Assembly: GCA_903861005.1 (NCBI GenBank)
Contig: CAIOSP010000125.1
Location: forward strand, 1 to 49,573
Origin: an uncultured Pseudomonadota bacterium
GTDB lineage: Bacteria > Myxococcota_A > UBA796 > GCA-2862545
DNA: 49,573 bases
Reading direction: 5' to 3'
Shown: positions 25,061 to 34,533 of the stretch, piece after piece
Numbering within the stretch: the first letter of the stretch is position 1
How the letters are laid out: each line of letters begins with the position of its first letter
Translations under genes and position numbers: made by a program
Notes under the pieces: model-generated
Seen by the model: only the letters and a program-made list of their open reading frames with translations
Told to the model about the DNA's origin: nothing
Databases searched by the model: none

Positions 25061-26125
25061 TTGGCCGACCGCGACTACTACAACGTGCTCGGCGTGCCCC
25101 GGAACGCGGGCGCGGACGAGATCAAGAAGGCGTACCGCTCGCTCGCGATGCGCTGGCACCCCGATCGCAACACCGGCGACCCGGTGGCCGAGGTCCGCTT
25201 CAAGCACGTGAACGAGGCCTACCGCGTGCTGTCGGACGCCGAAGAGCGTTCCCGTTACGACCGCATGGGCCCGCTCTTCCAGCCCGACGGCCAGCAGCCC
25301 ACGCCCGACGATGTCAGCACCGTGATGAACCGCATGTGGGACAACCTGTTCGGCCGCCGCCGCAACACCCCTGGCGATGACCTGCGCTACACGGTCTCCG
25401 TCACGCTGGAGGAGGTCGCGACCGGCGCGCAGAAGGACGTCGTCGTCCCCCGCAAGGTGCGCTGCGACGACTGCCGCGGCCTGGGCGCCTCCGCCGAAGG
25501 CCGCGAGGTCTGCCCGATCTGCCAGGGCACCGGCCGCTCCACGGGCGCGCGCCTGCTGCGGATGCGCTGCTACCACTGCGACGGCCAGGGCTTTGTCATC
25601 AAGGCGCCGTGCAAGACGTGCAGCGGAGATGGCGTCGTCGGCCGCGAAGAGTCGCTCAAGGTCAAGGTGCCGCCCGGCGTCGCGACCGGCGTGCGCCTCA
25701 AGGTCACCGGCAAGGGCAATGACCCGGTCGGCGACGGCACCACCGGCGATCTGTACGTGCTGGTCGACGTGCCCGACCACCGCCTGTTCCGCCGCCGCGG
25801 CGACGACCTGCTGGTCGAGGTCCCCGTGACCCTGCGCGACGCGGCGATCGGCGCCGACGTCGTCGTCCCCACCGTGGACGGCACCACCACCGTGCGTATC
25901 CCGGCGGGTACCCAGCACGGGCAGCAGCTCCGCCTGGCCGGGCGCGGCCTGCCCCGCTACCGCGGCGCCGGCCGGGGCGACCTGCACCTGGAGGTCCAAG
26001 TCGAGGTCCCCGCCAGCCTCACCGACGCGGAGCGCGCCCGCCTCGCCGCCTTCGTCGACAGCCTGCCCCCCGACCGTCACCCGCGCCGCGCCGCCTTCGA
26101 GCGCGCGGTCCAGGAGCGTCGATGA
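25061..26125 (+). CDS. dnaJ: DnaJ-type co-chaperone lacking a Gly/Phe linker
   Basis: This is 354 residues from TTG at 25061, with AGGGACGGA just upstream. The J domain (1-70) has the Hsp70-activating HPD (33-35) in MRWHPDRN. The usual Gly/Phe-rich linker is missing; instead there is an acidic/polar stretch ([20 protein letters not shown]). Four zinc-finger repeats follow: [24 protein letters not shown] and CKTCSGDG. Two substrate-binding beta domains (about 190-320) complete a class-I DnaJ. Its partner could be the lid-less Hsp70 at 31639. It overlaps the LpoA-like gene by 4 bases. Confidence 0.9.
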   Translation: MADRDYYNVLGVPRNAGADEIKKAYRSLAMRWHPDRNTGDPVAEVRFKHVNEAYRVLSDAEERSRYDRMGPLFQPDGQQPTPDDVSTVMNRMWDNLFGRRRNTPGDDLRYTVSVTLEEVATGAQKDVVVPRKVRCDDCRGLGASAEGREVCPICQGTGRSTGARLLRMRCYHCDGQGFVIKAPCKTCSGDGVVGREESLKVKVPPGVATGVRLKVTGKGNDPVGDGTTGDLYVLVDVPDHRLFRRRGDDLLVEVPVTLRDAAIGADVVVPTVDGTTTVRIPAGTQHGQQLRLAGRGLPRYRGAGRGDLHLEVQVEVPASLTDAERARLAAFVDSLPPDRHPRRAAFERAVQERR

Positions 26126-28014
26126 TCCGCAGCCGCTGGTCCATCCTGTCGCTGATCCTCGCCAGCGCCACAGCGCTCGCCGCGCCCGCGCGCACCGGCC
26201 CGCCGGACGTGGTCGTCACCGCGCTCGCCGACCAAAGCACCGCGCCCGGCGATCTGGCCAAGGGGCTGGAGGGCCGGGTCAAGGACGCCACCGGCGTCGA
26301 CCGCGCCTGGCTCATGCTCACCATCGGCGAGCTCAGGCGTCTGGGCGGCGAGCCCGACACCGCGCGCCGCTGGTACGTCGACCTGCTCTCGCAGGCCGCG
26401 GGCGACTCGTTCGACAACGCCGCGCGCCTGGGCATGGCGCTGCTCGACGCCGAGCGCGCCGGCGTGGACTCCACCACGCTGCACACGCTGATCGCCACGT
26501 CCGAGCACGACGTCCCCGACACGCAGAACGCCGACCGCTTCGGCTTCCTCGCGGTGCGCGCAGTCCTCAACGGCACCGACAGCTCGGCTCACGTTGAGCG
26601 CGCCCACAGCTACGCCGCGGGTCGGCCCGACCTGCTCGCCCGCATCGACGCGCGCGTGGCGGCCGCGAGCGCGCCCAAGCCCACGACGCCCGCCGCCACG
26701 CCCGCCCCCGTGGTCGCGATGTCCGTCGTCACCCCCGCGTCCGTCAGCGCCGACCCGCTCCGCGAGGCGCGCGACGCGCTGGCCGACGAGCACCGCGACG
26801 ACGCCCGCGCCAAGCTCGCCGCCGCCCAGGCTGGCAGCAGCACCCCCGCCGTCCAGGCGCGCGCCGCGCTCCTGCTCAAGGCGCTCGACGGCGCCCACAC
26901 CGACGCCACCCGCGTGGGCGTGTTGCTCCCCCTCACCGGCAAGTACGGCACGGCCGGCCAGCAGGTGAAGGAGGCGCTGAGCGTCGGCTGGTCGATGGGC
27001 GGCGCGATGCAGCAGCTCGTGTTCGCGGACACCGCCGGCACGCCGGACGGCGCGCTCGCCGCGCTCGACGATCTGGTCCTGTCCAAGGGCGTCGTCGGCG
27101 TGATCGGCCCGCTGCTGTCTCCGGAGCTGCTGCCGGTCGTGGAGCGCGCGGACGCCTACGGCGTGCCGCTGGTCGCGCTCAACCAGGGCCTGGATGACGC
27201 GTCCACGCGCCCCTACGTGTTCCAGGGCTGGCTCACCATTCGGCAGCAGGTGGACGCGCTGCTCGACCACACGGTCGGCAAGCTCGGCATCACCACCTAC
27301 GCCGTGCTCGAGCCCAACAACGACTACGGCCACGCCTCGGTCGACGCGTTCGTCGCCGGCGTCGCCGCGCATGGCGCGACCATCACGGTGCGCCACCTCT
27401 ACGATCCGGACGGCACCGACTACCGCGAGTCCGGCCGCGCGATCGGCCGCAAGGGCCGCGAAGACGACGTCCCGCTGATCGACTTCGGCGCCATCTTCCT
27501 GCCCGACAAGGCGCGCCGCGTCAGCCTGGTCGCCGCCGGCGTGGCGGTGGAGGACGTGCCGGTCGGCGGGTTCATCCCGCAGGGCTCGGACAAGTCGGTC
27601 CGCCTGCTCGGCTTGTCCGGGTGGAACGCCTACGATCTGCTCGCCACCGGCGGCAGCTACATGACCAGAGCCCTGTTCACCGACGTGTTCGTCCCCCCGC
27701 CCGAGCGCGCCAACCACTGGTACGTGGCCAACGGCTGGCAGGCCTTCGTCGACGACTTCCGCAGCCGCACCACGCGCACGCCCACGCCGGTCGAAGCGCT
27801 CGCGGTCGACCTTGGGAACGTCGTGTCGCAGGCCATCCGCGACGGCGCGCCCACCCGCCTGAGCTTCCGCGACGCGCTGATCGACGTGGTCGCCACCGGC
27901 ACGCTCACCGGCGCCACGCGCTTTGACCCCGTGACGCACGTACTGAACCGCAAGGTTCGTGTATTATCGGTGGAGAAGGACGGCTTCTCCACCGTGACTG
28001 GCGACGCGAACTGA
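26122..28014 (+). CDS. LpoA-like periplasmic-binding-fold protein (penicillin-binding-protein activator type)
   Basis: This is 630 residues with signal peptide (about 1-20, SATALAAP). The N-terminal third is helical and TPR-like ([20 protein letters not shown]). After an Ala/Pro linker (about 185-205), the C-terminal part is a type-I periplasmic binding fold: [71 protein letters not shown]. This two-part architecture matches LpoA-type activators of peptidoglycan synthases and some ABC-importer binding proteins. No permease genes are nearby, which favours the former. The start overlaps the dnaJ stop. Confidence 0.72.
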   Translation: MIRSRWSILSLILASATALAAPARTGPPDVVVTALADQSTAPGDLAKGLEGRVKDATGVDRAWLMLTIGELRRLGGEPDTARRWYVDLLSQAAGDSFDNAARLGMALLDAERAGVDSTTLHTLIATSEHDVPDTQNADRFGFLAVRAVLNGTDSSAHVERAHSYAAGRPDLLARIDARVAAASAPKPTTPAATPAPVVAMSVVTPASVSADPLREARDALADEHRDDARAKLAAAQAGSSTPAVQARAALLLKALDGAHTDATRVGVLLPLTGKYGTAGQQVKEALSVGWSMGGAMQQLVFADTAGTPDGALAALDDLVLSKGVVGVIGPLLSPELLPVVERADAYGVPLVALNQGLDDASTRPYVFQGWLTIRQQVDALLDHTVGKLGITTYAVLEPNNDYGHASVDAFVAGVAAHGATITVRHLYDPDGTDYRESGRAIGRKGREDDVPLIDFGAIFLPDKARRVSLVAAGVAVEDVPVGGFIPQGSDKSVRLLGLSGWNAYDLLATGGSYMTRALFTDVFVPPPERANHWYVANGWQAFVDDFRSRTTRTPTPVEALAVDLGNVVSQAIRDGAPTRLSFRDALIDVVATGTLTGATRFDPVTHVLNRKVRVLSVEKDGFSTVTGDAN

Positions 28015-28028
28015 CCCACTCCACCCTC

Positions 28029-28967
28029 ATGTCCCCTGGCGTAAGCTCTCCGGCTGACGGTGAGGATCGCGTGATCGCCACGCTGCTCGCGCCCCTGCGC
28101 GCCCCCGCGAACGTGGCTGTGGGCCCGGGCGACGACGCCGCCATCCTCGCCGACGGCACCGCGCTCACGGTCGACGCGCTGGTCGAAGGCGTGCACTGGG
28201 ACGCGCGGCTCAACGCCGAGGACGTCGGGTTCAAGACGCTCGCGGTGTCGGTGAGCGATCTGGCGAGCGTGGGCGCCAAGCCCGCGTGGGCGCTGCTCAC
28301 CCTGGCGCTGCCCGACGAAGACCTCGGCTGGGTGAGCGACTTCGCGCGCGGCCTCGCGGCGGCCTGCGAGCGCTGGGGCGTGGCGTTGGTCGGCGGCGAC
28401 ACCGTGTTCACGCCCGGCCCCAAGCTGGTGTCGCTCACGCTGGGCGGGCCGTGCGTGGCGTCTCCCATGCTTCGCAGCGCCGCCAAGCCGGGGCACATCG
28501 TGTGGGCCACGGGCTCCCCGGGCCTCGCCAGCCTGGGATGGCGCCTGTCTGATCCGCCGCAGGAGGCGCTCGACGCCCTTCGGCGCCCGGATCCGCCGGT
28601 CGAGTTCGCGCTGGCGCTGGCCCGCACGGGCTGGGTGGGCGCGGCGATGGACCTGTCGGACGGCCTGGAGCGCGACCTTCCTCGCCTGTGCGCGGCGTCC
28701 GGCGTCGGCTGTGTCATCGACCCCGACCGGGTCGGCCGCCACCGCCTGCTGGTCGACGAGCACTGGGCGAACGCGGTGTCCGGCGGCGACGAGTACCAGC
28801 TGCTGTTCACCACGCCGCCCGAGCGCGCCCAGGACGTCCGCGAGCTGGCGGACTCGTTCGACGTCTGGGTCACGCCCATCGGCACCTGTGACGACTCCGG
28901 CGCCGCGCGCCTGACCGACCGCGCGTGGCCTGGCGCCTCCTTCCGCCACTTTGGCGGCCGATCGTGA
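28029..28967 (+). CDS. thiL: Thiamine-monophosphate kinase
   Basis: This is 312 residues. ThiL phosphorylates thiamine phosphate to the active diphosphate cofactor. Family motifs are VGPGDDAAILADG (ATP/Mg site), TVDALVEGVHWD, LAVSVSDLASVGAKPAWALLTL, ALVGGDTVFTPG and AAMDLSDGLERDL, with GDEYQLLFTTP near the C-terminus. ATG at 28029 is used, though its ribosome site is weak and GTG at 28071 is possible. No TPP riboswitch was seen upstream; the gene is inside an operon. Its stop overlaps the GTG of the first CNNM/CorC gene. Confidence 0.93.
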   Translation: MSPGVSSPADGEDRVIATLLAPLRAPANVAVGPGDDAAILADGTALTVDALVEGVHWDARLNAEDVGFKTLAVSVSDLASVGAKPAWALLTLALPDEDLGWVSDFARGLAAACERWGVALVGGDTVFTPGPKLVSLTLGGPCVASPMLRSAAKPGHIVWATGSPGLASLGWRLSDPPQEALDALRRPDPPVEFALALARTGWVGAAMDLSDGLERDLPRLCAASGVGCVIDPDRVGRHRLLVDEHWANAVSGGDEYQLLFTTPPERAQDVRELADSFDVWVTPIGTCDDSGAARLTDRAWPGASFRHFGGRS

Positions 28968-30274
28968 TCGCCATGGGCGCGGCCGTCGGCGGTCACCACG
29001 ACCCGCTCACCATGGCGGCGCTCTTCGTCGGGCTGTTCAGCCTGTCCTTCATGTTCTCCGGCACCGAGACGGCGTTCTTCTCCCTCCAACAGATCGACCG
29101 CCGCCGCATCGCCGAGGGCGAGACGCGCACGCACCGGCTGATCCACGCCATCCTGGAGCGCCGCACCGCGCTCATCACCACCATCCTGATGGTCAACGAG
29201 ACGGTCAACGTGGCCATCTCGGTCACGGCGGCCGGGCTGTTTGCGTCCATCGCGCCGGGGCAGCCGTGGCTGACCGTCGTGCTGGTCACGCCGTCGCTGC
29301 TGCTGTTCTCCGAGATCACACCCAAGGTGATCGCATGGCGCTTCAACCGCGCCTGGGTGGACGTGGCGATTTGGCCGTTCAGCGTGGTGTGGGTGGTGCT
29401 CTCCCCGCCCCGCTTCCTGATCGGCGGGCTGGTGAACCTGCTCGCGCGGGCGTTCGGCGTGCACGGCACCCACGCGCAGCTGGGCATGGCCGAGCAGGAG
29501 TTCATGGCGATCGTCGAGCGCAGCGCGGTCGGCGGCGCGGTGGACGAAGGCGAGCGAGAGCTGATCGAGGCGGTGTTCGACCTCGACGACATGGCTGTGT
29601 CGCGCCTGATGACGCCCGCCCCCGACATCTTCTCGCTGCCGGCGAACGTGTCCTGGTCGGCCCTGCTGGCCGCCTGCCAGGAGGCCCGCTTCAGCCGCGT
29701 GCCGATCTACGACGCCTCCCCCGACGACATCGTCGGCGTCTTGCTGGTCAAGGACCTGCTCAAGTTCCGCCGTAAGCCCTTCACCAAGCCTGAGGAGCTG
29801 CGCGCGATCCTCATCGAGCCGTCCTTCGTGCCCGCCACCAAGCCCGCACACGACATGATGCGCGAGATGCTCAAGCGCCGCATCCACATCGCGTTTGTGG
29901 TCGACGAGCACGGCACGCTGATGGGCTTGGTCAGCCTGGACGACCTGATCATCGAGCTGGTCGGCGAGATCGGCGACGAGCTCGACGACGGCAGCGAGGA
30001 GGAGGACATCGTCAAGGTCGGCGACGTGCTGCACGTGCGCGCGTCGGTCGACTTGGAGGACCTGCAAGAGGAGCGCGGCATCACCCTGCCCGACGGCGAG
30101 TACCACACGGTCGGCGGGTTTGTATTCCACGTGCTCGGGCGCATCCCCGAGGTGGGCGACGTGGTCGACGAGGGAGGCCACCGCTTCACCGTCGCCGGCA
30201 CCGAGGGCCGCCGCGCCACGCTCCTGCACATCCGGCCCATCACCGTCGACGACGCGAACGAGGGGGACGCATGA
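28964..30274 (+). CDS. CNNM/CorC-family membrane protein 1 (DUF21-CBS-CorC)
   Basis: This is 436 residues from GTG at 28964, overlapping the thiL stop (GTGA); ATG at 28973 is an alternative. The N-terminal DUF21/CNNM membrane domain (about 12-190) includes MFSGTETAFFSL and LLLFSEITPKVIAWRF. A pair of CBS domains follows (about 210-335; VSRLMTPAPDIFSLPANV, ARFSRVPIYDASPDDIVGVL). Then comes a CorC/HlyC transporter-associated domain (about 355-430; DLEEERGITLPDGEYHTVGGF-like). Family members export magnesium or related cations. The stop overlaps the start of a paralogue, so the two may form a heterodimer. Confidence 0.9.
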   Translation: MIAMGAAVGGHHDPLTMAALFVGLFSLSFMFSGTETAFFSLQQIDRRRIAEGETRTHRLIHAILERRTALITTILMVNETVNVAISVTAAGLFASIAPGQPWLTVVLVTPSLLLFSEITPKVIAWRFNRAWVDVAIWPFSVVWVVLSPPRFLIGGLVNLLARAFGVHGTHAQLGMAEQEFMAIVERSAVGGAVDEGERELIEAVFDLDDMAVSRLMTPAPDIFSLPANVSWSALLAACQEARFSRVPIYDASPDDIVGVLLVKDLLKFRRKPFTKPEELRAILIEPSFVPATKPAHDMMREMLKRRIHIAFVVDEHGTLMGLVSLDDLIIELVGEIGDELDDGSEEEDIVKVGDVLHVRASVDLEDLQEERGITLPDGEYHTVGGFVFHVLGRIPEVGDVVDEGGHRFTVAGTEGRRATLLHIRPITVDDANEGDA

Positions 30275-31515
30275 CGCCTGTCGTCGCCTTCGGGCTGCTG
30301 ACGCTGTGCGTCGGGATCCAGGCCTTCTTCTCGGGCAGCGAGATGGCGATGGTCCACGCCAACCGCAACCGGCTCCAGGTGGCCGCCGACGACGGCGACG
30401 TCCGCGCCGAGCGCGCGCTGGACCTGCTCTCCGACGAGTCCACCCTGCTCGCCACCTGCCTGATCGGCACCAACCTGTGCGTGGTCAGCGGCGCAAGCCT
30501 GTGCGCCGGCATCCTCGCCACCTGGGGCATCCAGGACGGCTGGGCGGTCACCGCCGTGTTCGCGCCGATCGCCCTGGTGTTCGGCGAGGCGCTCCCCAAG
30601 ACCGTGATGGGCTGGCACGCCGACGCCGTCGCGCCGGCGGTCGCGCGGCCGTTGCAGATCTTCCGCTCGCTCGTGGCGCCCCTGCTGGCCGTGGTCCGCG
30701 CCTGGAACCGCACGCTGTCCAAGCGGCTCGGCAGCGGCGGCGAGGGCTACCTGACCCGCCAGGAGATCCTCGACCTGCTCGACGCGCCCCAGTCCTCACC
30801 GTTCCTGCCCGAGGAGCGCGAGCTGATCCGCGGGGTGCTGTCGCTGTCGGGCGCGTCGGTCGCGGACTGCATGACCAGCCTGGTCCACGTGGTCGCCGTG
30901 CCGCGCAACACCACGGTCGGGCACGCCGCCCGCATCGCGCTCGACGAGCAGCACTCGCGCCTGCCGGTCTACCACCGCCGCATCGATCACCTCGTCGGCA
31001 TCGTGCACGTCGCCGACCTGCTCTACCTGACCGACGACTCCGCCCCGATCGCCACCTGGGTCCGGCCGGTCCGCTACGTGCCGACCAGCAAGCGCGCCGC
31101 CGAATTGCTGACAGAGATGCGCGCCCAAGGCGAGCACTTCGCCGTGGTGGTGGACGAGTACGGCGGCTGCGTCGGCATCGTCACCCTGGAGGACATGCTC
31201 GAAGAGCTGGTCGGGGACATCGAGGACGAGCGCGACACCGTCGAGCCCGACGTGATCGCGGTGTCCGAGGGCGTCTGGGAGGTCGCGGGCGACGTGGCCG
31301 TGGACGTGGTTCGCGATCGCACCGGCCTGGATTTGCCTGACGGCGACTACGTCACGGTGGCCGGCTGGGTGCTGGAGACGCTGGGGCGAATCCCCCCGGT
31401 GGGCGAGGTTGTGGCCGCGCCAAACGGCACGATCGACATCACCGGCGCCGACGAACGCCGCATCCAACGGTGCGTCCTGCGAGTACGCCCCCCACAGCCC
31501 GGCGCCGATTCGTAA
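30271..31515 (+). CDS. CNNM/CorC-family membrane protein 2 (DUF21-CBS-CorC)
   Basis: This is 414 residues, overlapping its paralogue by 4 bases. The membrane domain (about 1-175) contains FFSGSEMAMVHANRNRL and IALVFGEALPKTVMGWHAD. The CBS pair (about 200-320) contains VADCMTSLVHVVAVPRN and HFAVVVDEYGGCVGIVTLED. The C-terminal CorC domain has TGLDLPDGDYVTVAGWVLE. Compared with the first copy, GTETAFFSL is replaced by GSEMAMVHA, so the membrane site has diverged. The role is probably divalent-cation transport or resistance. It is followed by a 123-base gap with a promoter for the Hsp70 gene. Confidence 0.9.
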   Translation: MTPVVAFGLLTLCVGIQAFFSGSEMAMVHANRNRLQVAADDGDVRAERALDLLSDESTLLATCLIGTNLCVVSGASLCAGILATWGIQDGWAVTAVFAPIALVFGEALPKTVMGWHADAVAPAVARPLQIFRSLVAPLLAVVRAWNRTLSKRLGSGGEGYLTRQEILDLLDAPQSSPFLPEERELIRGVLSLSGASVADCMTSLVHVVAVPRNTTVGHAARIALDEQHSRLPVYHRRIDHLVGIVHVADLLYLTDDSAPIATWVRPVRYVPTSKRAAELLTEMRAQGEHFAVVVDEYGGCVGIVTLEDMLEELVGDIEDERDTVEPDVIAVSEGVWEVAGDVAVDVVRDRTGLDLPDGDYVTVAGWVLETLGRIPPVGEVVAAPNGTIDITGADERRIQRCVLRVRPPQPGADS

Positions 31516-31535
31516 ACAACGGGTCCACAGACGCC

Positions 31536-31564
31536 TTGGACGCGTTGCGCCAGTGTGCTATGCG
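31536..31564 (+). promoter_or_regulatory. Promoter candidate for the Hsp70-like gene
   Basis: TTGGAC (31536-31541) and TATGCG (31559-31564) are separated by 17 bases, with TGC directly before the -10 (extended -10 type). The leader to the ATG at 31639 would be about 68 bases. No CIRCE-type inverted repeat was found. Confidence 0.45.
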
Positions 31565-31638
31565 ATACCGTCTTTCATGGCGTCACGGGGGTCTCAACCG
31601 CCCACGCGCCGTCCACCCTTCCGAACCGAGCGAGACGA

Positions 31639-33570
31639 ATGGGACGTGCGATCGGCATCGACCTCGGGACCACGAACTCGTGTGCCGCCGTCGTCGAAGA
31701 TGGTGTGCCGCGGGTCCTGACGTACCCGAACGGCGCCAAGACCATCCCTTCGGTCTTCGCGATCGACAAGACGGGCAACCGTCTGATCGGTGAAGAAGCA
31801 CGTGAGCAGGCCGCCCTCAACCCGCTCAACACGATCGCCGCCTCCAAGCGTCTGATCGGCCGGTCGTTCGCGTCCAAGGCCGTCGAGCGGATGCAGCAGA
31901 TCTTCACCTACGAGCTGCTCGAAGGTGAAGACTCCGAGGTCCTGATCAAGGTCGCGGACCAGGTCCTGACCCTGGAGCAGATCTCCGCCGCCATCCTCAC
32001 CCGCGTCCGCGACAACGCGGAGGCTGTGCTCGGTGAAGAGGTCGACCAGGCCGTCATCACCGTCCCGGCCTACTTCAACGACCGCCAGCGCCAGGCTGTC
32101 CGCGCCGCGGGCAAGCTCGCCGGCCTGCAGGTCCTGCGCGTCCTCAACGAGCCCACCGCCGCGGCGCTCGCTTACGGCCTGGGCCGCACGCTCGACCAGC
32201 GCGTCGCCATCTACGATCTCGGCGGCGGCACGTTCGACATCTCGATCATCGACATCAAGGACAAGGTGTTCGAGGTCGTGGCCACCGGCGGCGACACGTT
32301 CCTCGGCGGCGTGGACTTCGACGATCGCGTCATGCAGTGGGTCTTGAAGGAATTCCTGATCGAGCACGACGTCGACCTCTCCTACGACCGCACGGCCATC
32401 ACGCGCCTGCGCGACGCGTCCGAGAACGCCAAGATCCGGCTGTCCAAGGACGACGCCTACGTCATGCACGTGGACAACATCGCCAAGAGCGATGACGGCA
32501 AGATGCTCGACCTCCACATGGAGATGACGCGCGCCAAGCTGGAAGAGCTCACGGGTGACCTGGTCATCCGCAGCGTCCAGACCGTCGAGCGAATCTTCCA
32601 GGAGGCCGGCACCGACCGCCACCAGATCGACGAGCTGCTGCTGGTCGGTGGCCAGTCCAAGATGCCCATGGTCCGCGCCCACCTCGAGACCTTCCTCGGT
32701 CGTCCGCCCTCCCAGGGCGTGCACCCGGATGAAGCCGTCGCCATGGGCGCCGCCATCATGGCCAAGTCGCTGTCCGCGAAGTCCGGCGGCCCGCGCGACG
32801 TCACCCTGTTCGACGTCCTCCCGATGCCCATCGGCATCGCCAAGCCTGACGGCTTCATGTCGGTGCTGTTCGAGCGCAACCTGCCGCTCCCCGCGCGCCG
32901 TCAGCGTCGCCTGAAGACCAGCAAGGAAGACCAGAAGACCCTCGTGCTGCGCCTGTACCAGGGCGAGTCCGACAAGGTCGACGACAACGAGATGCTCGGG
33001 TCGTTCGTGTTCTACGGCCTGCGCAAGGGCCCCAAGGGCGACGTCCGTCTGCTGGTCGACTTCCACATCGACTCCGAGGGCATCCTCAACCTGTCCGCGC
33101 GCGACGAGGACACCGGCGAGGTCGTCCAGTCCAAGATCAAGCTGGATCAGGAGTCGGACCGCCCCAAGAAGAAGGCCAAGGCCAAGGCGAAGACCAAGTC
33201 GCCGGGCAAGGGCTCTGCGCCCGCCGCGCTGGACATGCCGCTCGCGTCCATCTCCCCGGACGACGACGGCTCACCCCTGTCCGACCTCGACCTGGAGCCG
33301 GTCGAGGTGGTCACGCCGCCCGAGCCGGTCCGCAGGTCGGATCCGCGCCGCGGCGAGCCGCGCCGCCCCGAGACGCCGCGCTTCGAGATGCCGAAGGAAG
33401 AGGTGCAGCCCGAGCGCACCGGCATCGACTCGCTCCGCAGCCAGGGCCGTCGGCCCGTGATGGACATCGACGACGCCGACGACAAGGCCAAGGGCATCGT
33501 GGGCTGGTTCAAGGGCCTGTTCGGCGGCGGCTCCAAGGCCGCGTCCAAGTCCAAGCCCAAGAAGCGGTAG
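31639..33570 (+). CDS. DnaK-type Hsp70 lacking the helical lid, with a basic tail
   Basis: This is 643 residues from ATG at 31639. The ATPase domain (about 1-375) is complete: IGIDLGTTNSCAAV, VITVPAYFNDRQRQAV, AIYDLGGGTFDISI and LLVGGQSKMPMVR. The beta-sandwich substrate domain (about 390-515) includes DVTLFDVLPMPIGI and LNLSARDEDTGE. The usual alpha-helical lid and EEVD-type end are absent. Instead there is a Lys/Ala-rich stretch KKKAKAKAKTK, an acidic/Pro segment, many Arg/Pro residues, and a C-terminal GWFKGLFGGGSK that looks amphipathic, then a Lys-rich end. The tail could attach it to membrane or nucleic acid. Myxococcus has specialised DnaK homologues (for example SglK); orthology is not shown. 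Confidence 0.9.
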   Translation: MGRAIGIDLGTTNSCAAVVEDGVPRVLTYPNGAKTIPSVFAIDKTGNRLIGEEAREQAALNPLNTIAASKRLIGRSFASKAVERMQQIFTYELLEGEDSEVLIKVADQVLTLEQISAAILTRVRDNAEAVLGEEVDQAVITVPAYFNDRQRQAVRAAGKLAGLQVLRVLNEPTAAALAYGLGRTLDQRVAIYDLGGGTFDISIIDIKDKVFEVVATGGDTFLGGVDFDDRVMQWVLKEFLIEHDVDLSYDRTAITRLRDASENAKIRLSKDDAYVMHVDNIAKSDDGKMLDLHMEMTRAKLEELTGDLVIRSVQTVERIFQEAGTDRHQIDELLLVGGQSKMPMVRAHLETFLGRPPSQGVHPDEAVAMGAAIMAKSLSAKSGGPRDVTLFDVLPMPIGIAKPDGFMSVLFERNLPLPARRQRRLKTSKEDQKTLVLRLYQGESDKVDDNEMLGSFVFYGLRKGPKGDVRLLVDFHIDSEGILNLSARDEDTGEVVQSKIKLDQESDRPKKKAKAKAKTKSPGKGSAPAALDMPLASISPDDDGSPLSDLDLEPVEVVTPPEPVRRSDPRRGEPRRPETPRFEMPKEEVQPERTGIDSLRSQGRRPVMDIDDADDKAKGIVGWFKGLFGGGSKAASKSKPKKR

Positions 33571-33588
33571 CTCGCCGGAAGGGATCCC

Positions 33589-34431
33589 GTGTCCACTGAC
33601 CCTGAGATCCACCGCGCCCGGCTCGCCCAGGACGTGGTGTTCGTGCTGGTCTCGCCCCAGACGTCCGCCAACGTCGGGGCCGTCGCCCGCGCCATGCGGA
33701 ACATGGGCCTGGAGCGGCTGATCATCGCCGACCCTTCCCCCTCGTTCGATCCGCAGCGCGCGCGGTGGATGGCCAAGGGCGCGGTCGATCTGATCGACGG
33801 CATGAAGATCGTCGCCACGTTGGACGAGGCGCTCGAGGGCGCGCACCGCGTGGTCGCCAGCACCGCCCGCCACCGCCGCGACGGCCAGCCGGTGGTCGAG
33901 CCGGACGCCCTGGCTGAGCAGATCCTGGACGACGCGCCGGGCCTGGTCACGGCGATCCTGTTCGGCCGTGAGGACACCGGCCTCACGCGTGAGGAGGTCC
34001 ACCGCTGCGAGAGCCTGCTGCGCATCGCCACCGACGAGCACGCCAGCCTCAACCTGGGCCAGGCCGCCCTGCTCATCGGCCACGACCTGTTCCAGGCCGC
34101 CCGACGTCGTGGCATGGTCGCCACCGGCCGTACGCTGGGCGGACTCAAGGGCACCAAGCAGACCGCGGCACTCCAGGCCCCCAAGGCCGACGACGCCATC
34201 GCCACCGTGACCGAGCTGGAGCCCGCCGTCACCGACCTGCTCGCGCTGCTCGATCGCATTGGCTACACGCGCTCGCACACGCCCGAGAAGGTCACGATGA
34301 CGCTGCGCGGCGCGTTGCAGCACGGTCGGGTGGCGCGGAAGAACGTGCACACGCTGCGTGGGATGGTGGCGCGGGTGCAGTTCGCGCTGGATCACCCGGG
34401 CGAGGACTGGCGGAAGAAGTCGGGTTCGTAG
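33589..34431 (+). CDS. SpoU-family RNA methyltransferase (TrmJ-like)
   Basis: This is 280 residues from GTG at 33589, with GGAAGG upstream. The SPOUT signature is clear: VFVLVSPQTSANVGAVARAMRNMG near the N-terminus, TAILFGREDTGLTREEV in the middle, and ASLNLGQAALLIGHDLF in the knot region. This arrangement is that of TrmJ-type 2'-O-methyltransferases, which modify tRNA position 32. The C-terminal extension (about 175-280) is helical and ends in MVARVQFALDHPGEDWRKK. It follows the Hsp70 gene by 18 bases and precedes murA. Confidence 0.88.
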   Translation: MSTDPEIHRARLAQDVVFVLVSPQTSANVGAVARAMRNMGLERLIIADPSPSFDPQRARWMAKGAVDLIDGMKIVATLDEALEGAHRVVASTARHRRDGQPVVEPDALAEQILDDAPGLVTAILFGREDTGLTREEVHRCESLLRIATDEHASLNLGQAALLIGHDLFQAARRRGMVATGRTLGGLKGTKQTAALQAPKADDAIATVTELEPAVTDLLALLDRIGYTRSHTPEKVTMTLRGALQHGRVARKNVHTLRGMVARVQFALDHPGEDWRKKSGS

Positions 34432-34533
34432 CGCGAGCCGCGGTCGATCGTCGTCCCGCGGACACCCAGGCGCGAGAGCCGCATGGTTCCCCGCCCCCGC
34501 CTGCGCTATGAGCCGCGCCATTCCGGGGCGAAC

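Noticed and set aside
27990-28071. TPP riboswitch ahead of thiL
   Set aside because: The gap to the upstream gene is only 14 bases and no THI-box-like sequence is visible.
17832-33570. The plus-strand run as a biosynthetic or mobile gene cluster
   Set aside because: It contains mostly housekeeping genes (hemW, dnaJ, thiL, Hsp70) with uniform composition, and no transposase, integrase or tRNA-flanked boundary is seen.
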